64,000 nt of DNA from Phytophthora colocasiae. Its lineage: Eukaryota; Oomycota; Peronosporomycetes; Peronosporales; Peronosporaceae. Position 1 is the stretch's first letter, and each line of letters begins with the position of its first letter. Of the stretch, positions 51,534-60,930 are shown one piece after another. The stretch lies in the NCBI GenBank assembly GCA_018806915.1, contig JAGKQI010000091.1, positions 2,108,001 to 2,172,000 of the forward strand, in the 5' to 3' direction. Under the pieces are notes generated by a model, which made no database searches, had not been told where the DNA came from, and saw nothing but the letters and a program-made list of their open reading frames with translations. The translations under genes were made by a program, and so were the position numbers.

Positions 51534-51639
51534 GGTGATGAAGATGCGTAGGTGTCCCGGAATTTGTTAGCTTGTCTTTGGAATTCCTCAAGTAGTAGCA
51601 CTGCACTATGAATATTCCTTCAACAACTTCTTGACGGAA

Positions 51640-52962
51640 TCACGTCATTTTCTCATGCGAATAGATATCTAAAGTAGAAGTTTTCGTGAGATTCTTCACG
51701 TCCGAGCACACCCGTTGGATTATACCCTGCAGCTTCTCGATACACAATTCAAACTGCTTGGAACCCTCAGCACGTTTCGTCCCCTGATACTCCACAAAGG
51801 CCGAGCTCTCGTACGTCTTCTGAGCCCGTAAATCCAACAAAACGACACCCATGAGCTCCGTGCTCATCACTTTCTTCACCTGCAACAACGGAGTGCAGAA
51901 GCTCTCTTTGGCCAGGAACAACTTCGCACTCAGTCGTTTACGCTGGCGACAGTAAAGCTTGTACCGCACATTGGCACACCACAGGGAAAAGGCCTTGTTA
52001 ACCAAGTAGTGCCTGAAGAATCGCAGCGATGTAAGCACATTGAACATCGTCGACTGACGCATCCACTCTGCCAACGCGATGAACTCCGACGGGCTGCCAA
52101 CAGAAACGTGCACAAGTCCACTGGACGACATGGTGAAGTGTTCGTTCGGAGTCACGTCATCCTGCGCGACTACCACGAGATCATACGGTCGGAATGCCAA
52201 TCCAGTCTCAGCTCGATTCAAGTGCACAAACTTAATTTCACTGTCCGATCCGTTGCGAGCGAAAAATGCGATGGCGTCTTCTCCTGACTTTAAGAACGCT
52301 GTCGCAGACTCCGCAGCAGCTTCAGCCGCAGCATCAGCCACTACAACGCTTGATCTTCCCGTTGCTGGATCGTGATGACCGATAAAGACGGACGGCTGTC
52401 GGTCACGTTGATTTACGGCCGTTTTCTCTTCGTCACCTCCATCTTCTTCACCAAAAGATCGAGCAAGTGTATCTCGAAGAAATCGTCGAGGAGATGATTC
52501 TCGCTTCGATCTTCCAGCATCACCTTCCCACACTGGAGCAGGAGAAGTGTCTACTGTTTTCGCCACTTGAGACGTAACTTGTGTTTGTTTCGGTGATTGT
52601 GGAGGTGGTTTGGCTCGAACCCGTTTGATTTTCTTCTCCGGACTGTAAAGCGTCCCCGGGAACACTGGGATTTTCTTCGGGGACGTGTATTCCTCCGCTG
52701 TCGTGAACGTAAACTTGTGTCCATCCGACTTATCCCTCTCAACTGCCATAGGTGATTTCATTGCTGCTCTCGCTCCAGGAACCGCCTGCATCGGTTTATT
52801 CGAAGGTAGAGAACTTCCAAATCCAGATCCACCATCAAACTCGAACGTCGCATCCAGAGTCAAGTCGTACACTGAGTTTCCAGTGGGTTGTGGAGCCCGC
52901 GGTCTCGGACTCTTGACTGATCTCTGTTGAACACGAAAACTTTGTTGTTGTTTTAATCTCAA
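51640..52962 (-). pseudogene. Truncated dynein fragment, unit 4, start replaced by Copia-2 LTR
   Basis: The frame is open from an ATG inside the Copia-2 LTR (52962). The LTR supplies about 13 residues (MRLKQQQSF...) that join in frame with RSVKSPRPRAPQ of the dynein tail. It ends with the same DIYSHEKMT extension as unit 3. The native ATG is on the far side of Copia-2 at about 58153-58155. Confidence 0.8.
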
Positions 52963-53228
52963 TTTATTATTCTCTACTTAATTGCCCTCTAATAGACCGA
53001 TGTGCTCAGTCGTTGGCAAAAGGAGAAGTGAGCTCCTTTCGCCGGTTTGACCATCATCGCACGAGTGAATTGTTGCCGTCGGCAGAAGCGCCGACAGCGT
53101 TGATTGGCAGTTACAGACGCCGCCTTTCCACACTTAGACAGTGTTCACTTAACTTGAATATACTTATCTAATCTTTTGTATACTACACCACAGCCTATGC
53201 CTCCACTGGCTTGTGGCTCATTCTAACA
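52925..53228 (-). repeat. Copia-2 3' LTR
   Basis: 304 bp; its outer end provides an ATG in frame with the truncated dynein copy. Confidence 0.95.
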
Positions 53229-53246
53229 CTCCCACTAAGTGTACAC

Positions 53247-56200
53247 TTATGTGGAGACGTCTTTCACTCCAATCTTATCTCTTAAAACTGTGAACTGTTT
53301 AGTAGGAAGTGCCTTTGTCAAAATATCCGCTGCCATGCTGGCAGTTGGACAGTACTCAATAACTAGGCGTCCTTCTTCTACTAAGTCTCTAGTAAACAGG
53401 TATTTTATCTCAATGTGCTTGCTAGCCTTATGGTTTCCTGGATTCTTTGTGATGCTTATTGCTGATCTGCTATCACACCATACTTGCACAGGTTGCTCTT
53501 GACGAAATCCCATTTCCGATAGCAAGTGCCACAACCATTCGCTTTCTTTAGCACCTTCACTTAATGCGATTAGTTCAGCCTCCGCAGTAGAAAGAGACAC
53601 GCATCCTTGTTTGCTACTACACCATGAGATGCTGCTGCCTGCCATCTGAATCACATAGCCCGTGATAGATTTACGTTCTTTTGATTGACACGCGAAGCTT
53701 GCGTCTGTGTACACTTCATACGTTACCTCCATTGACTTTCCATCAAGAAGTAGACCGTACGTCGACGTCCCTTTCAAGTATTTTAGCACTCTCCTAGCTG
53801 CTTCCCAATGTGTCCGATTGTAACATGACAGATACTTACTCAATTCTCTTACTGCGTTTGCTATATCAGGTCGTGTACCTCTTACCAAATATTGCAGCGA
53901 CCCTACTAAACCTCTGTAGTCAAATTTCTGCGCGCTGATTTGCTCCGCAGACATTTTTGTTTCAGGCTCTAACTCAAAGCCAGTGACTTGAGGTGTCGCT
54001 ACAGCTGAGCTGTTCTCAATGTTGTACTTCTTAATCAAATCCAATATGTACTGGTGTTGCGATATTGACATCGTCTTTTGCTCTCTGTTTCTCCGGACTT
54101 CCATTTTCAGGATATAGTGAATATCTCCTAAGTCCTTCATCTTAAACCTCAAGGATAGTTCTCTTTTGATTTTGTTGATGAGCTGTAGGCTTTTTGACAT
54201 GATTGTCAAATCATCAACGTAGACTACAATGATTATCCATTCAACTCCCACTTTTTGCACGTATATGCAATATTCCTTGTTGCATCGTTCAAAACCCAAG
54301 GATGAAAGGAATGTGTGGAGGACACTGTACCAAATTCTGGGTGCTTGTTTGAGCCCGTAGATACTCTTTAAAAGCTCACAGACATACCCTTCCTTTCCCA
54401 CGGTATGATATCCTGGTGGTTGCCGCATGAAAATGCGTTGATCACCGTCCATTGACCCATTTAGGAATGCTGTATGTACATCCATCTGATGAATGTGGCA
54501 ATCTAGTATGGTTCCAATTGCTAGTACTAGTCGAAGTGACTCAAATCTAGCAACTGGTGCATATACCTCATCGCAATCAACACCAAACTCTTGGTGGTTT
54601 CCTTGCGCAACTAGTCTTGCCTTAAATCGCTCGACTACTCCGTTAGCGTGATACTTTACCACTAGTACCCAATGGCATGGTAGAGCCTTTCGTCCTTGTG
54701 GTAGTTTGACTAAACGCCACGTTTCATTATCCATTAATGACTCAAACTCAAGGTCCAGTGCCTGACGCCACTGTTTTCGATATGGACCACTTAGAGCATC
54801 CTTTAAAGTGCGAGGAATTGGTACTTTGTTTTGCTGGATATCATCTTTATTAGCAGTATCTAGCAGTGCCTGATAGCACTTGTAGTCACCAAACCGAGCA
54901 GGAGGCTTTCTCTCCCTACGTGACCGCTTTGGTACTGGTGTAGGTGCTCCCACTGCTTCAACTAACCCCCGTTTTTCTTTACGGGTCTGGCTTGTAGCCG
55001 TGATCGATTGGTCGTTAGCTCCCACTGATTGGTTCGACCTATCATCTCCAATGTCTTCTGCGGGATTTTTACCAAACGCCCGCGAGACTATCTCTACACT
55101 GTGTTGAGTGTCAAACATAACATGCCGTGAATAAATAAACTTATTGGAGTACACCTCTAAGAGGCGATATGCCTTGTACTCTTCAGATATCCCCAAAAAT
55201 CGGCACTTAGTCGCACGTGCCGAAAGTTTCGAATCTTTTCGTCGTGCTTCAGGAACATGTGCAAAGCATATTCCTCCCCAAATATGTATGTCACTCACAT
55301 CAGGAGCTTTTCCATATACTTTTTCGTATGGTGTCATGTTGCCTAGCCGACTCATTGGTGTTCTATTTTGCACATAAGTCATGTACATGAGGGCTTCCGG
55401 CCACCACCTTTCTGGCATTTCAGCATCTTTTAGTGCGCATCTAACTTTGCTCATTTTTGTTTGATGGTCTCTTTCTGCTGCACCATTTTCTTCTGGACAG
55501 TATGCATTCGACTTTTGAAACACAATGCCCTTATCCTTACAGAAGTTATTGAACGCTTGATTGACGAACTCCGTTCCACCATCTGATCTAATGCGTCTAA
55601 TTGTGAACTTTCCGTCACGTTCCAGTTGCATGAGTAGCGTTTTAACTTTGTCGTTTACTTCTGTTTTATTCCGGAGAACAAATGTCCAACGCCATGATGA
55701 TTGATCGTCAATTATGCTCAAGAAATATCTTATAGTTCCAACAGTACCATAGACTCCCATTGTTTTCATCGGCCCGTTCGTATCCATGTGGATCGTACTA
55801 ATTGGGCGGGTGTCTCTAGTGCCGTGCAAATTCCGATATGACATTCTTCTCATCTTCATCTCCGCACATGTGGAGCAAAAGAAGTTTACTTGACTCAGCT
55901 TGCTTCGCTCCGCATACGGAATACCTTTGACAAGCTGCTTACTCATTATGTCTATCAGCTTTTCTTTATTTACATGCCCAAGTCTCACATGCCATTCCTT
56001 CATTAGACTCTCAAGTTTAGTCTGGTTAGGTAAAGCAAGTGGCTTGCAAGGCTTTGTTTTGATGGCATTGCACATCACTTGCCTTTCCTTTAGTGAGCAG
56101 GTTTGAATATAATATGCTCCATTGAATGTCTTTGCCACAAACACCAATTTGTGCTTCCAGAGTACAAACTTGTACAATCCTGTATAGCTTTCTATAATCT

Positions 56201-57815
56201 GATAACCTGCCTTCTTAAGCCAATACTCACTTAGTATATTTGATGTTGCGTTTGGTACTAGTGCTATGTTGCTGAACTGTACCGGTTTGGTACCAGTTGG
56301 ACTCAAGACATGCAACTTAATTGTACCAACAAATGTATTTCTCAGTTTAGAGCCCTGTCCAAATGTAAATACGTAGTCGTCGTTTGGGCTCTTGGTCACA
56401 AAAACCGACGCTCGCCCAGTCAGTCCATGCCCGCATCCTGTATCCAAAACCCAAGAATTTTCTGTTAACTCGCGCAGAGGTTCCAACAGAAAGGGATACA
56501 AGCGACTTACCGTATCTTCCAGGCTCTTTGCTTTTTCTTCGATCTCTGCGGCTGCAGATGTGACCGATGCATTGTTGACAGGGATCCCACTGTTGCCATC
56601 AAACTCATCCATATCCTCGTCACTGTCTGCAGTGCTGGACACAACAGGTGAGTTGGGTGTACCAAATCCACCGGGTGTCAACGGCACATCTGTTGAAGCA
56701 GTCGCAGGAGGCGTACTTGGCCCACTCTCTGCAATGCTGAGCCTTTCGAGGCACGCAGCATCAACAGGGATCTCGACGCGCGGGGCAGACTGGGCGGGCT
56801 GCACCTTCTGCACTCGAGCGTGATCTGTCTTCCGAATCCGCAGGCGCTTTGGCTCGCTGTAGATGTTCTTGCGGCCAACACCATTCGCAATATCCCTTTT
56901 TCTAACAGGGCAGTCCCGTTTGAAGTGGGGACCAATTCCATTCATGTCATTGTGAACGCCGTTGCAATAGAAGCAGGCGTTCACGCGCTCATCGTCCATG
57001 GGTAATGGCGTGGCCTTACGCTTCCCCGATTTCTTGGACTGGACCTTCTTCCCACCAGCTGTAGCCGAGGCAGCATAGTTGACCGGAACAGGCGTGTCAG
57101 TTTTCCCCATTGCCTGTATCTCCGCCTTGCTCTTGTTCCCGAAGATACTCCTCATCTTCTTCTCCACCTTTTCCAACGTGAATTCATCAGGCGTAAAAGT
57201 GACACTTGGTCCCCAAAGGTGGCTCGGGATGAGCGACAGAACCTTCCCAATCATCAGTTGACTAGGGAGAAGGTGCACCCTCAATGTATCTTGGCCCTGC
57301 CTGTTCAGCCGATTGCGCACCGCACGCAGACGCTGAAAAAGCTCACCAATCGAGCCGAAATCCATAGCCAGGGTGTGCTCAAACTCTTGGATCATCTCCA
57401 CCATCCCCATTGCGTTGTTCTGCCCAAAATCAGCCTCAAGTTGCTGCCAGAACTGCGGTACCGGCTGTGACGCAAGCGGTGTGCTCAATTGCGCCATATA
57501 GCCGTGCGGGAGTGTCTGATTGAACAGATCCCGCAGGTACGATTCCTGCTCTTGCAAAAAGGCCGTCTCTAGCGCATGTCCATTACGCTGGGCCTCAGTC
57601 GCTTGGTCACTCAAAGCCGGTACAGGGGCCGGATTCGTGAGCAAATCCTGGTACCCTAGAGTCGGTGCAGATCGACCGGCTTGAATCTCGGTGACACGAC
57701 GACGGTTGGTCATCTGCGTCAGATGCGCCAACACCGCATCCTTCCATCGCTGAAAGTCGCTTGGCTTGCCGTTGAACTTCAGCCCCGAAAAGTCCTTCTT
57801 GTTTTCCTTGGCCAT
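53247..57815 (-). CDS. Copia-2 Gag-Pol polyprotein
   Basis: The 1,522-residue polyprotein starts MAKENKKDFSGLKFNGKPSDF. Gag occupies about residues 1-250. An unusual Cys/His knuckle follows (CFYCNGVHNDMNGIGPHF...CP, with a longer spacer than CCHC). Then come protease VLDTGCGHGLTG (about 455), pre-integrase WHVRLGHVN ... FFCSTCAEMK, integrase (HMDTNGPM, IDDQSSWRW, RSDGGTEF, CPEENGAAERD), RT (MDVHTAFLNGS, SIYGLKQAPRIWY, VVYVDDLTIM near 1197) and RNase H (YTDASFAC, SLSTAEAELIALSEG). All catalytic residues I can check are present. It is distinct from Copia-1 and carries no antisense ORF. Confidence 0.96.
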   Translation of the reverse strand: MAKENKKDFSGLKFNGKPSDFQRWKDAVLAHLTQMTNRRRVTEIQAGRSAPTLGYQDLLTNPAPVPALSDQATEAQRNGHALETAFLQEQESYLRDLFNQTLPHGYMAQLSTPLASQPVPQFWQQLEADFGQNNAMGMVEMIQEFEHTLAMDFGSIGELFQRLRAVRNRLNRQGQDTLRVHLLPSQLMIGKVLSLIPSHLWGPSVTFTPDEFTLEKVEKKMRSIFGNKSKAEIQAMGKTDTPVPVNYAASATAGGKKVQSKKSGKRKATPLPMDDERVNACFYCNGVHNDMNGIGPHFKRDCPVRKRDIANGVGRKNIYSEPKRLRIRKTDHARVQKVQPAQSAPRVEIPVDAACLERLSIAESGPSTPPATASTDVPLTPGGFGTPNSPVVSSTADSDEDMDEFDGNSGIPVNNASVTSAAAEIEEKAKSLEDTVSRLYPFLLEPLRELTENSWVLDTGCGHGLTGRASVFVTKSPNDDYVFTFGQGSKLRNTFVGTIKLHVLSPTGTKPVQFSNIALVPNATSNILSEYWLKKAGYQIIESYTGLYKFVLWKHKLVFVAKTFNGAYYIQTCSLKERQVMCNAIKTKPCKPLALPNQTKLESLMKEWHVRLGHVNKEKLIDIMSKQLVKGIPYAERSKLSQVNFFCSTCAEMKMRRMSYRNLHGTRDTRPISTIHMDTNGPMKTMGVYGTVGTIRYFLSIIDDQSSWRWTFVLRNKTEVNDKVKTLLMQLERDGKFTIRRIRSDGGTEFVNQAFNNFCKDKGIVFQKSNAYCPEENGAAERDHQTKMSKVRCALKDAEMPERWWPEALMYMTYVQNRTPMSRLGNMTPYEKVYGKAPDVSDIHIWGGICFAHVPEARRKDSKLSARATKCRFLGISEEYKAYRLLEVYSNKFIYSRHVMFDTQHSVEIVSRAFGKNPAEDIGDDRSNQSVGANDQSITATSQTRKEKRGLVEAVGAPTPVPKRSRRERKPPARFGDYKCYQALLDTANKDDIQQNKVPIPRTLKDALSGPYRKQWRQALDLEFESLMDNETWRLVKLPQGRKALPCHWVLVVKYHANGVVERFKARLVAQGNHQEFGVDCDEVYAPVARFESLRLVLAIGTILDCHIHQMDVHTAFLNGSMDGDQRIFMRQPPGYHTVGKEGYVCELLKSIYGLKQAPRIWYSVLHTFLSSLGFERCNKEYCIYVQKVGVEWIIIVVYVDDLTIMSKSLQLINKIKRELSLRFKMKDLGDIHYILKMEVRRNREQKTMSISQHQYILDLIKKYNIENSSAVATPQVTGFELEPETKMSAEQISAQKFDYRGLVGSLQYLVRGTRPDIANAVRELSKYLSCYNRTHWEAARRVLKYLKGTSTYGLLLDGKSMEVTYEVYTDASFACQSKERKSITGYVIQMAGSSISWCSSKQGCVSLSTAEAELIALSEGAKESEWLWHLLSEMGFRQEQPVQVWCDSRSAISITKNPGNHKASKHIEIKYLFTRDLVEEGRLVIEYCPTASMAADILTKALPTKQFTVLRDKIGVKDVST

Positions 57816-57837
57816 CTTCAGTACTCAATACTTGAAA

Positions 57838-58141
57838 TGTTGAACACGAAAACTTTGTTGTTGTTTTAATCTCAATTTATTATTCTCTACTTAATTGCCC
57901 TCTAATAGACCGATGTGCTCAGTCGTTGGCAAAAGGAGAAGTGAGCTCCTTTCGCCGGTTTGACCATCATCGCACGAGTGAATTGTTGCCGTCGGCAGAA
58001 GCGCCGACAGCGTTGATTGGCAGTTACAGACGCCGCCTTTCCACACTTAGACAGTGTTCACTTAACTTGAATATACTTATCTAATCTTTTGTATACTACA
58101 CCACAGCCTATGCCTCCACTGGCTTGTGGCTCATTCTAACA
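57838..58141 (-). repeat. Copia-2 5' LTR
   Basis: 304 bp, promoter copy. The sequence just inside (TTTCAAGTATTGAGTACTG on the minus strand) is not the half-tRNA site seen in Copia-1, and I do not recognise its primer. Confidence 0.95.
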
Positions 58142-58267
58142 ATCTCTTCTCCATCGTGACAAGTCGTGTCCAGTAATGAAACCAAGTCGAAATGCCGTGC
58201 TGCTCAAATAAAAGATAATAACTGACAAATAAAAACCTACTAAAGAAAGCAAAGAAAGCACTTTGTT

Positions 58268-58774
58268 TTACTCTCCTACGAGACGTCTGCGTTCATCCAT
58301 TTTGTCTCGGTTGAGTCTGGCCACAAAAGAGTCCCTCTTCCATCTACTGATGACTCTCCTCTCTTTAGCTCGTTGAATAAAGCGTTCTTGGGCTTGTAAT
58401 TCAGCTTTCGCCCCCCAATCAGTCAATGCCGCTTCCGAGAAGTACGAGTCCCACTTAGCTCGTGCCTCAACCTGGAACTGGCGAGCCATATTCGCCACCG
58501 AATCTTCACGTTCGTCATCCTGATTAAACTCGATAGCATTCGCAAACATCAGTAGCAGGTCGGCGCGGTACTCTGCAGGGTCGTGGTAGTCGCCAGCGTT
58601 CAGTTTGGCGCCCATCGTGCCCAGGTCCATCGGGTTCGAAATCACATCGAAGTACGTGGGGACGTTGAGCGCTACAGGGTCCACAGGCTCGAGGAAAGGC
58701 CACGCTAGGACATGGCGTGATAGATCGACGTGCAGACGCGCACAGCTGGCGTGTAAGTCTGAGGACATCGGCAT
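58268..58774 (-). CDS. Bromodomain protein, intact copy (unit 4)
   Basis: 168 residues in one open frame: MPMSSDLHASCARLHVDL, then HVLAWPFLEPVDPVAL, YFDVISNPMDLGTM and AIEFNQDD, and a basic tail ending DERRRLVGE. The first helix, ZA loop, acetyl-lysine-pocket Asn and helix C are all present. Bromodomains bind acetylated lysines on histones; a single small bromodomain suggests a chromatin-reader subunit. This is the only copy in the window with its first helix in frame. It lies upstream of a dynein 5' end, as in every unit. Confidence 0.85.
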   Translation of the reverse strand: MPMSSDLHASCARLHVDLSRHVLAWPFLEPVDPVALNVPTYFDVISNPMDLGTMGAKLNAGDYHDPAEYRADLLLMFANAIEFNQDDEREDSVANMARQFQVEARAKWDSYFSEAALTDWGAKAELQAQERFIQRAKERRVISRWKRDSFVARLNRDKMDERRRLVGE

Positions 58775-58882
58775 GGTATTAGAGCACTGTAATACAGTAT
58801 TGTCGGGACCAGTTTTTAATAACTAATGTGACATAAATAAAGGAACAGATCATTCGTTGCGGGGAACTGCGGTAGTACTATA

Positions 58883-59380
58883 CTAGCCGAGTGCCGCCCG
58901 CTTTTGCGGGCGGTGTGTATGTGTTTGGTTGAAACCCGTGGGGCTCACTGTTCAAGTTCGCCCCACTATTCACCATCGGCGCCACACCTTCGGCGCGCGC
59001 CAGTTGGCCGAGGTGCTACCTTCGCTTCGCTCGGTAGGATGCATTTTAGCCAATCACCGGTCTGTAAAAGCTGCGAGCTCGAAGCATTTTAATCGTACTT
59101 AGCTTAATTTTGTCCAATGAAAATTTTGTGGCCGGGTGTGCGGACCAATCAGAGGCCATTGAGAGGGTTATCATTAGTGGGCTATATTTGTAATTTTGGC
59201 ATTCCTGAGAGCAGTCTAGAAGATAGGGATAGGCTACACCATGGGAAAATACAGTATAGAATACGTACATGTACAAAATGGAGAGACAGGTAGCTACGCA
59301 GGTTTATGCGCTAAGACGTTGAACAGACACACAACGGACACACAGACACACAGACACGGGACTAGCCTAGTGTGTTGAGA
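58883..59380 (-). mobile_element. Short Helitron-like unit (non-autonomous), head-to-tail with the next
   Basis: On the minus strand it starts with TCTCAACACACTAGG directly after the CTAG end of the neighbouring element. It ends with a GC-rich hairpin (8-bp stem CCGCCCGC/GCGGGCGG, 4-base loop, 58894-58913), a short spacer and CTAG (58886-58883), followed by T. These are the 5' TC and 3' hairpin-CTRR ends of a Helitron. No coding sequence. Confidence 0.7.
58894..58913 (-). terminator. Helitron 3' hairpin, distal
   Basis: 8-bp perfect stem with TTTT/AAAA loop, seven bases from the CTAG end; rolling-circle termination signal. Confidence 0.75.
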
Positions 59381-59391
59381 CTAGCCGAGTG

Positions 59392-59410
59392 CCGCCCGCT
59401 TTGCGGGCGG
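59392..59410 (-). terminator. Helitron 3' hairpin, proximal
   Basis: The same 8-bp stem with a three-base loop, seven bases from the CTAG end at 59381. Confidence 0.75.
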
Positions 59411-59649
59411 TGTGTATGTGTTAGGTCCCAACCCGTAGTGCTCGCTGTTCCAGCTCGCCCTACTACTCTGTAGCCCCTGCCTTCGCTTCGCTCGGAGGGG
59501 ACAAAAACATACACAGTGTTTCATATGCACAGTGAACATGTATTTGTTGTTATGAAAAATGCAGTGATCTCCTTCTGCCTCTTGCTTACATCTCGAATAT
59601 CTGTCGGTAAACAATATTCTGTGTGTACACTCCATCGGCGTCCACCTGG

Positions 59650-60930
59650 TCAGGATACTCGATCATCACCTTGAGTCTCGACCGCGCTGTCACTCTCGAT
59701 AACGCCACGTACAGCTGTCCGTGTGAGAAGCAAGGAGTCGCCAAGTATAGTCCGAGATTTTTGTACCGTTTGTCCTTGGGCCTTGTTGATTGTCATCGCA
59801 AACGCTGGTTGCACTGGGAACTGCTTACGACGTAGACGGAAGGGGAACTCACGCGTGTCCCCGTCACTGAGGAACACAATCCGCGGAATGAACACATGCT
59901 GGCCGTGGCGTTCCCCTGTCATGATGGTCGCATGGATCACGTGAGGTTTCAGCTCCACAACACGGAGGCGCGTTCCGTTGCACAGTCCAAGATTGGGATT
60001 CAGGTTGCGCATCATCATGATCGGCGCACCCTTCTTCAGAGTTAGTTTGTGCGGCGGGATTCCGTTCATATTCACTGAATGCAGGAGTTCAGGCTCAAAG
60101 TAATCAGCGTCACCGTCATTATCCACTGAATCGTTGGACAAATACTCCTGGGCGTCACCTTCCAGCTTCTGAGAAACAGCTTCGTTGATACGCTGCACGA
60201 TCATGTTCGTAGTCGTCAATATCGTTCGGTTGGCAAAGTACTCATCCGTGGCGATCTCAGGGTTATTGATGTCTGCATACATCTCGTCAATGATGCGTCG
60301 CATGCCTCTGGGAGTGGTGCCAGGCCGAACCTCTTCATCTTCTTCTTCCGGCTCCTCCTCCGGTTCGCTCTCAATCAACATGTCGTCCGGGATCTTGATG
60401 AAATCTGGTCCAAGTCCAGCATTCACTTGGTGCCTTCCTTCGCCCACTTGAAGGAGAAACTCAGAGAATGCTGCCAGTTCTTCCGCTGTCGTTTCATTCG
60501 CAGCCGACCTCACACGCATGTTCTCCGTAAGATGAACTTGTTCGAATTTGCTCCACAACTCCGAAGACTTTAGACACGCGTCGATGGTATCCGCAGGCGT
60601 TCCCTGCAGTACCACCGGTAGAATTTGTCTGAAATCTCCTGAAAGGACGACCACTTTCCCGCCAAAAGGTTCATCGATGTCCAAGATATCCCGTAGCGAA
60701 CGGTCCACAGCCTCAAAAGCGTGACGATGGGCCATCGGAGCTTCGTCCCAGATAATTAAACTGGCCATCTTGATAAGTTCCTTCAGGGCGGAGTTCTTAT
60801 TGATCGCACACGTAGACTCCGCATTCAGCTTTAGCGGGATTCGAAAGGTAGAATGTGCAGTGCGACCACCCATTAGTAGAAGTGCGGCAATTCCACTCGA
60901 AGCTACCGCAATGGCAATTTTCCCAGACAA
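59650..60930 (-). pseudogene. Helitron helicase, C-terminal part (PIF1-like)
   Basis: Frame with ASSGIAALLLMGGRTAHS, the Walker B region LIIWDEAPM, GDFRQILPVV, LTENMR and, near the end, FAMTINKAQGQTV, the order of PIF1-family helicases. It is separated from the Walker A segment by a frame change at 60903-60930. It ends at 59650, 269 bases before the Helitron terminus. Confidence 0.9.

Larger units (their letters stand above)
45213..51669. repeat. Tandem unit 3
   Basis: 6,457 bases. It is shorter than units 1 and 2 mainly because of a 468-base deletion at 49826-49839 between 14-bp direct repeats. Confidence 0.9.
52925..58141 (-). mobile_element. Copia-2, complete and apparently intact Ty1/Copia element
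   Basis: 304-bp LTRs (52925-53228 and 57838-58141), identical by eye, run TGTTG...TAACA. The 5-bp target duplication is ATCTC at 52920-52924 and 58142-58146, within codons 3-5 of the unit 4 dynein copy. One uninterrupted 1,522-codon ORF is present. A purine tract (AGTGGGAG on the minus strand) precedes the 3' LTR. Confidence 0.96.
51670..58882. repeat. Tandem unit 4, partial, split by Copia-2 and cut by Helitrons
   Basis: It contains the dynein 5' end (51670-52924), continues after Copia-2 at 58147 with the bromodomain gene, and loses similarity at 58880 inside the promoter palindrome where the Helitron 3' end begins. Confidence 0.88.

Noticed and set aside
31379..58882. Array considered as a giant CRISPR-like or satellite repeat
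   Set aside because: Units are kilobases long with genes inside; this is segmental tandem duplication in a eukaryote.
59300..59365. CACACAGACAC microsatellite next to the Helitron junction considered as telomeric or regulatory
   Set aside because: It is a short simple repeat inside the 5' part of the short Helitron unit with no further support.
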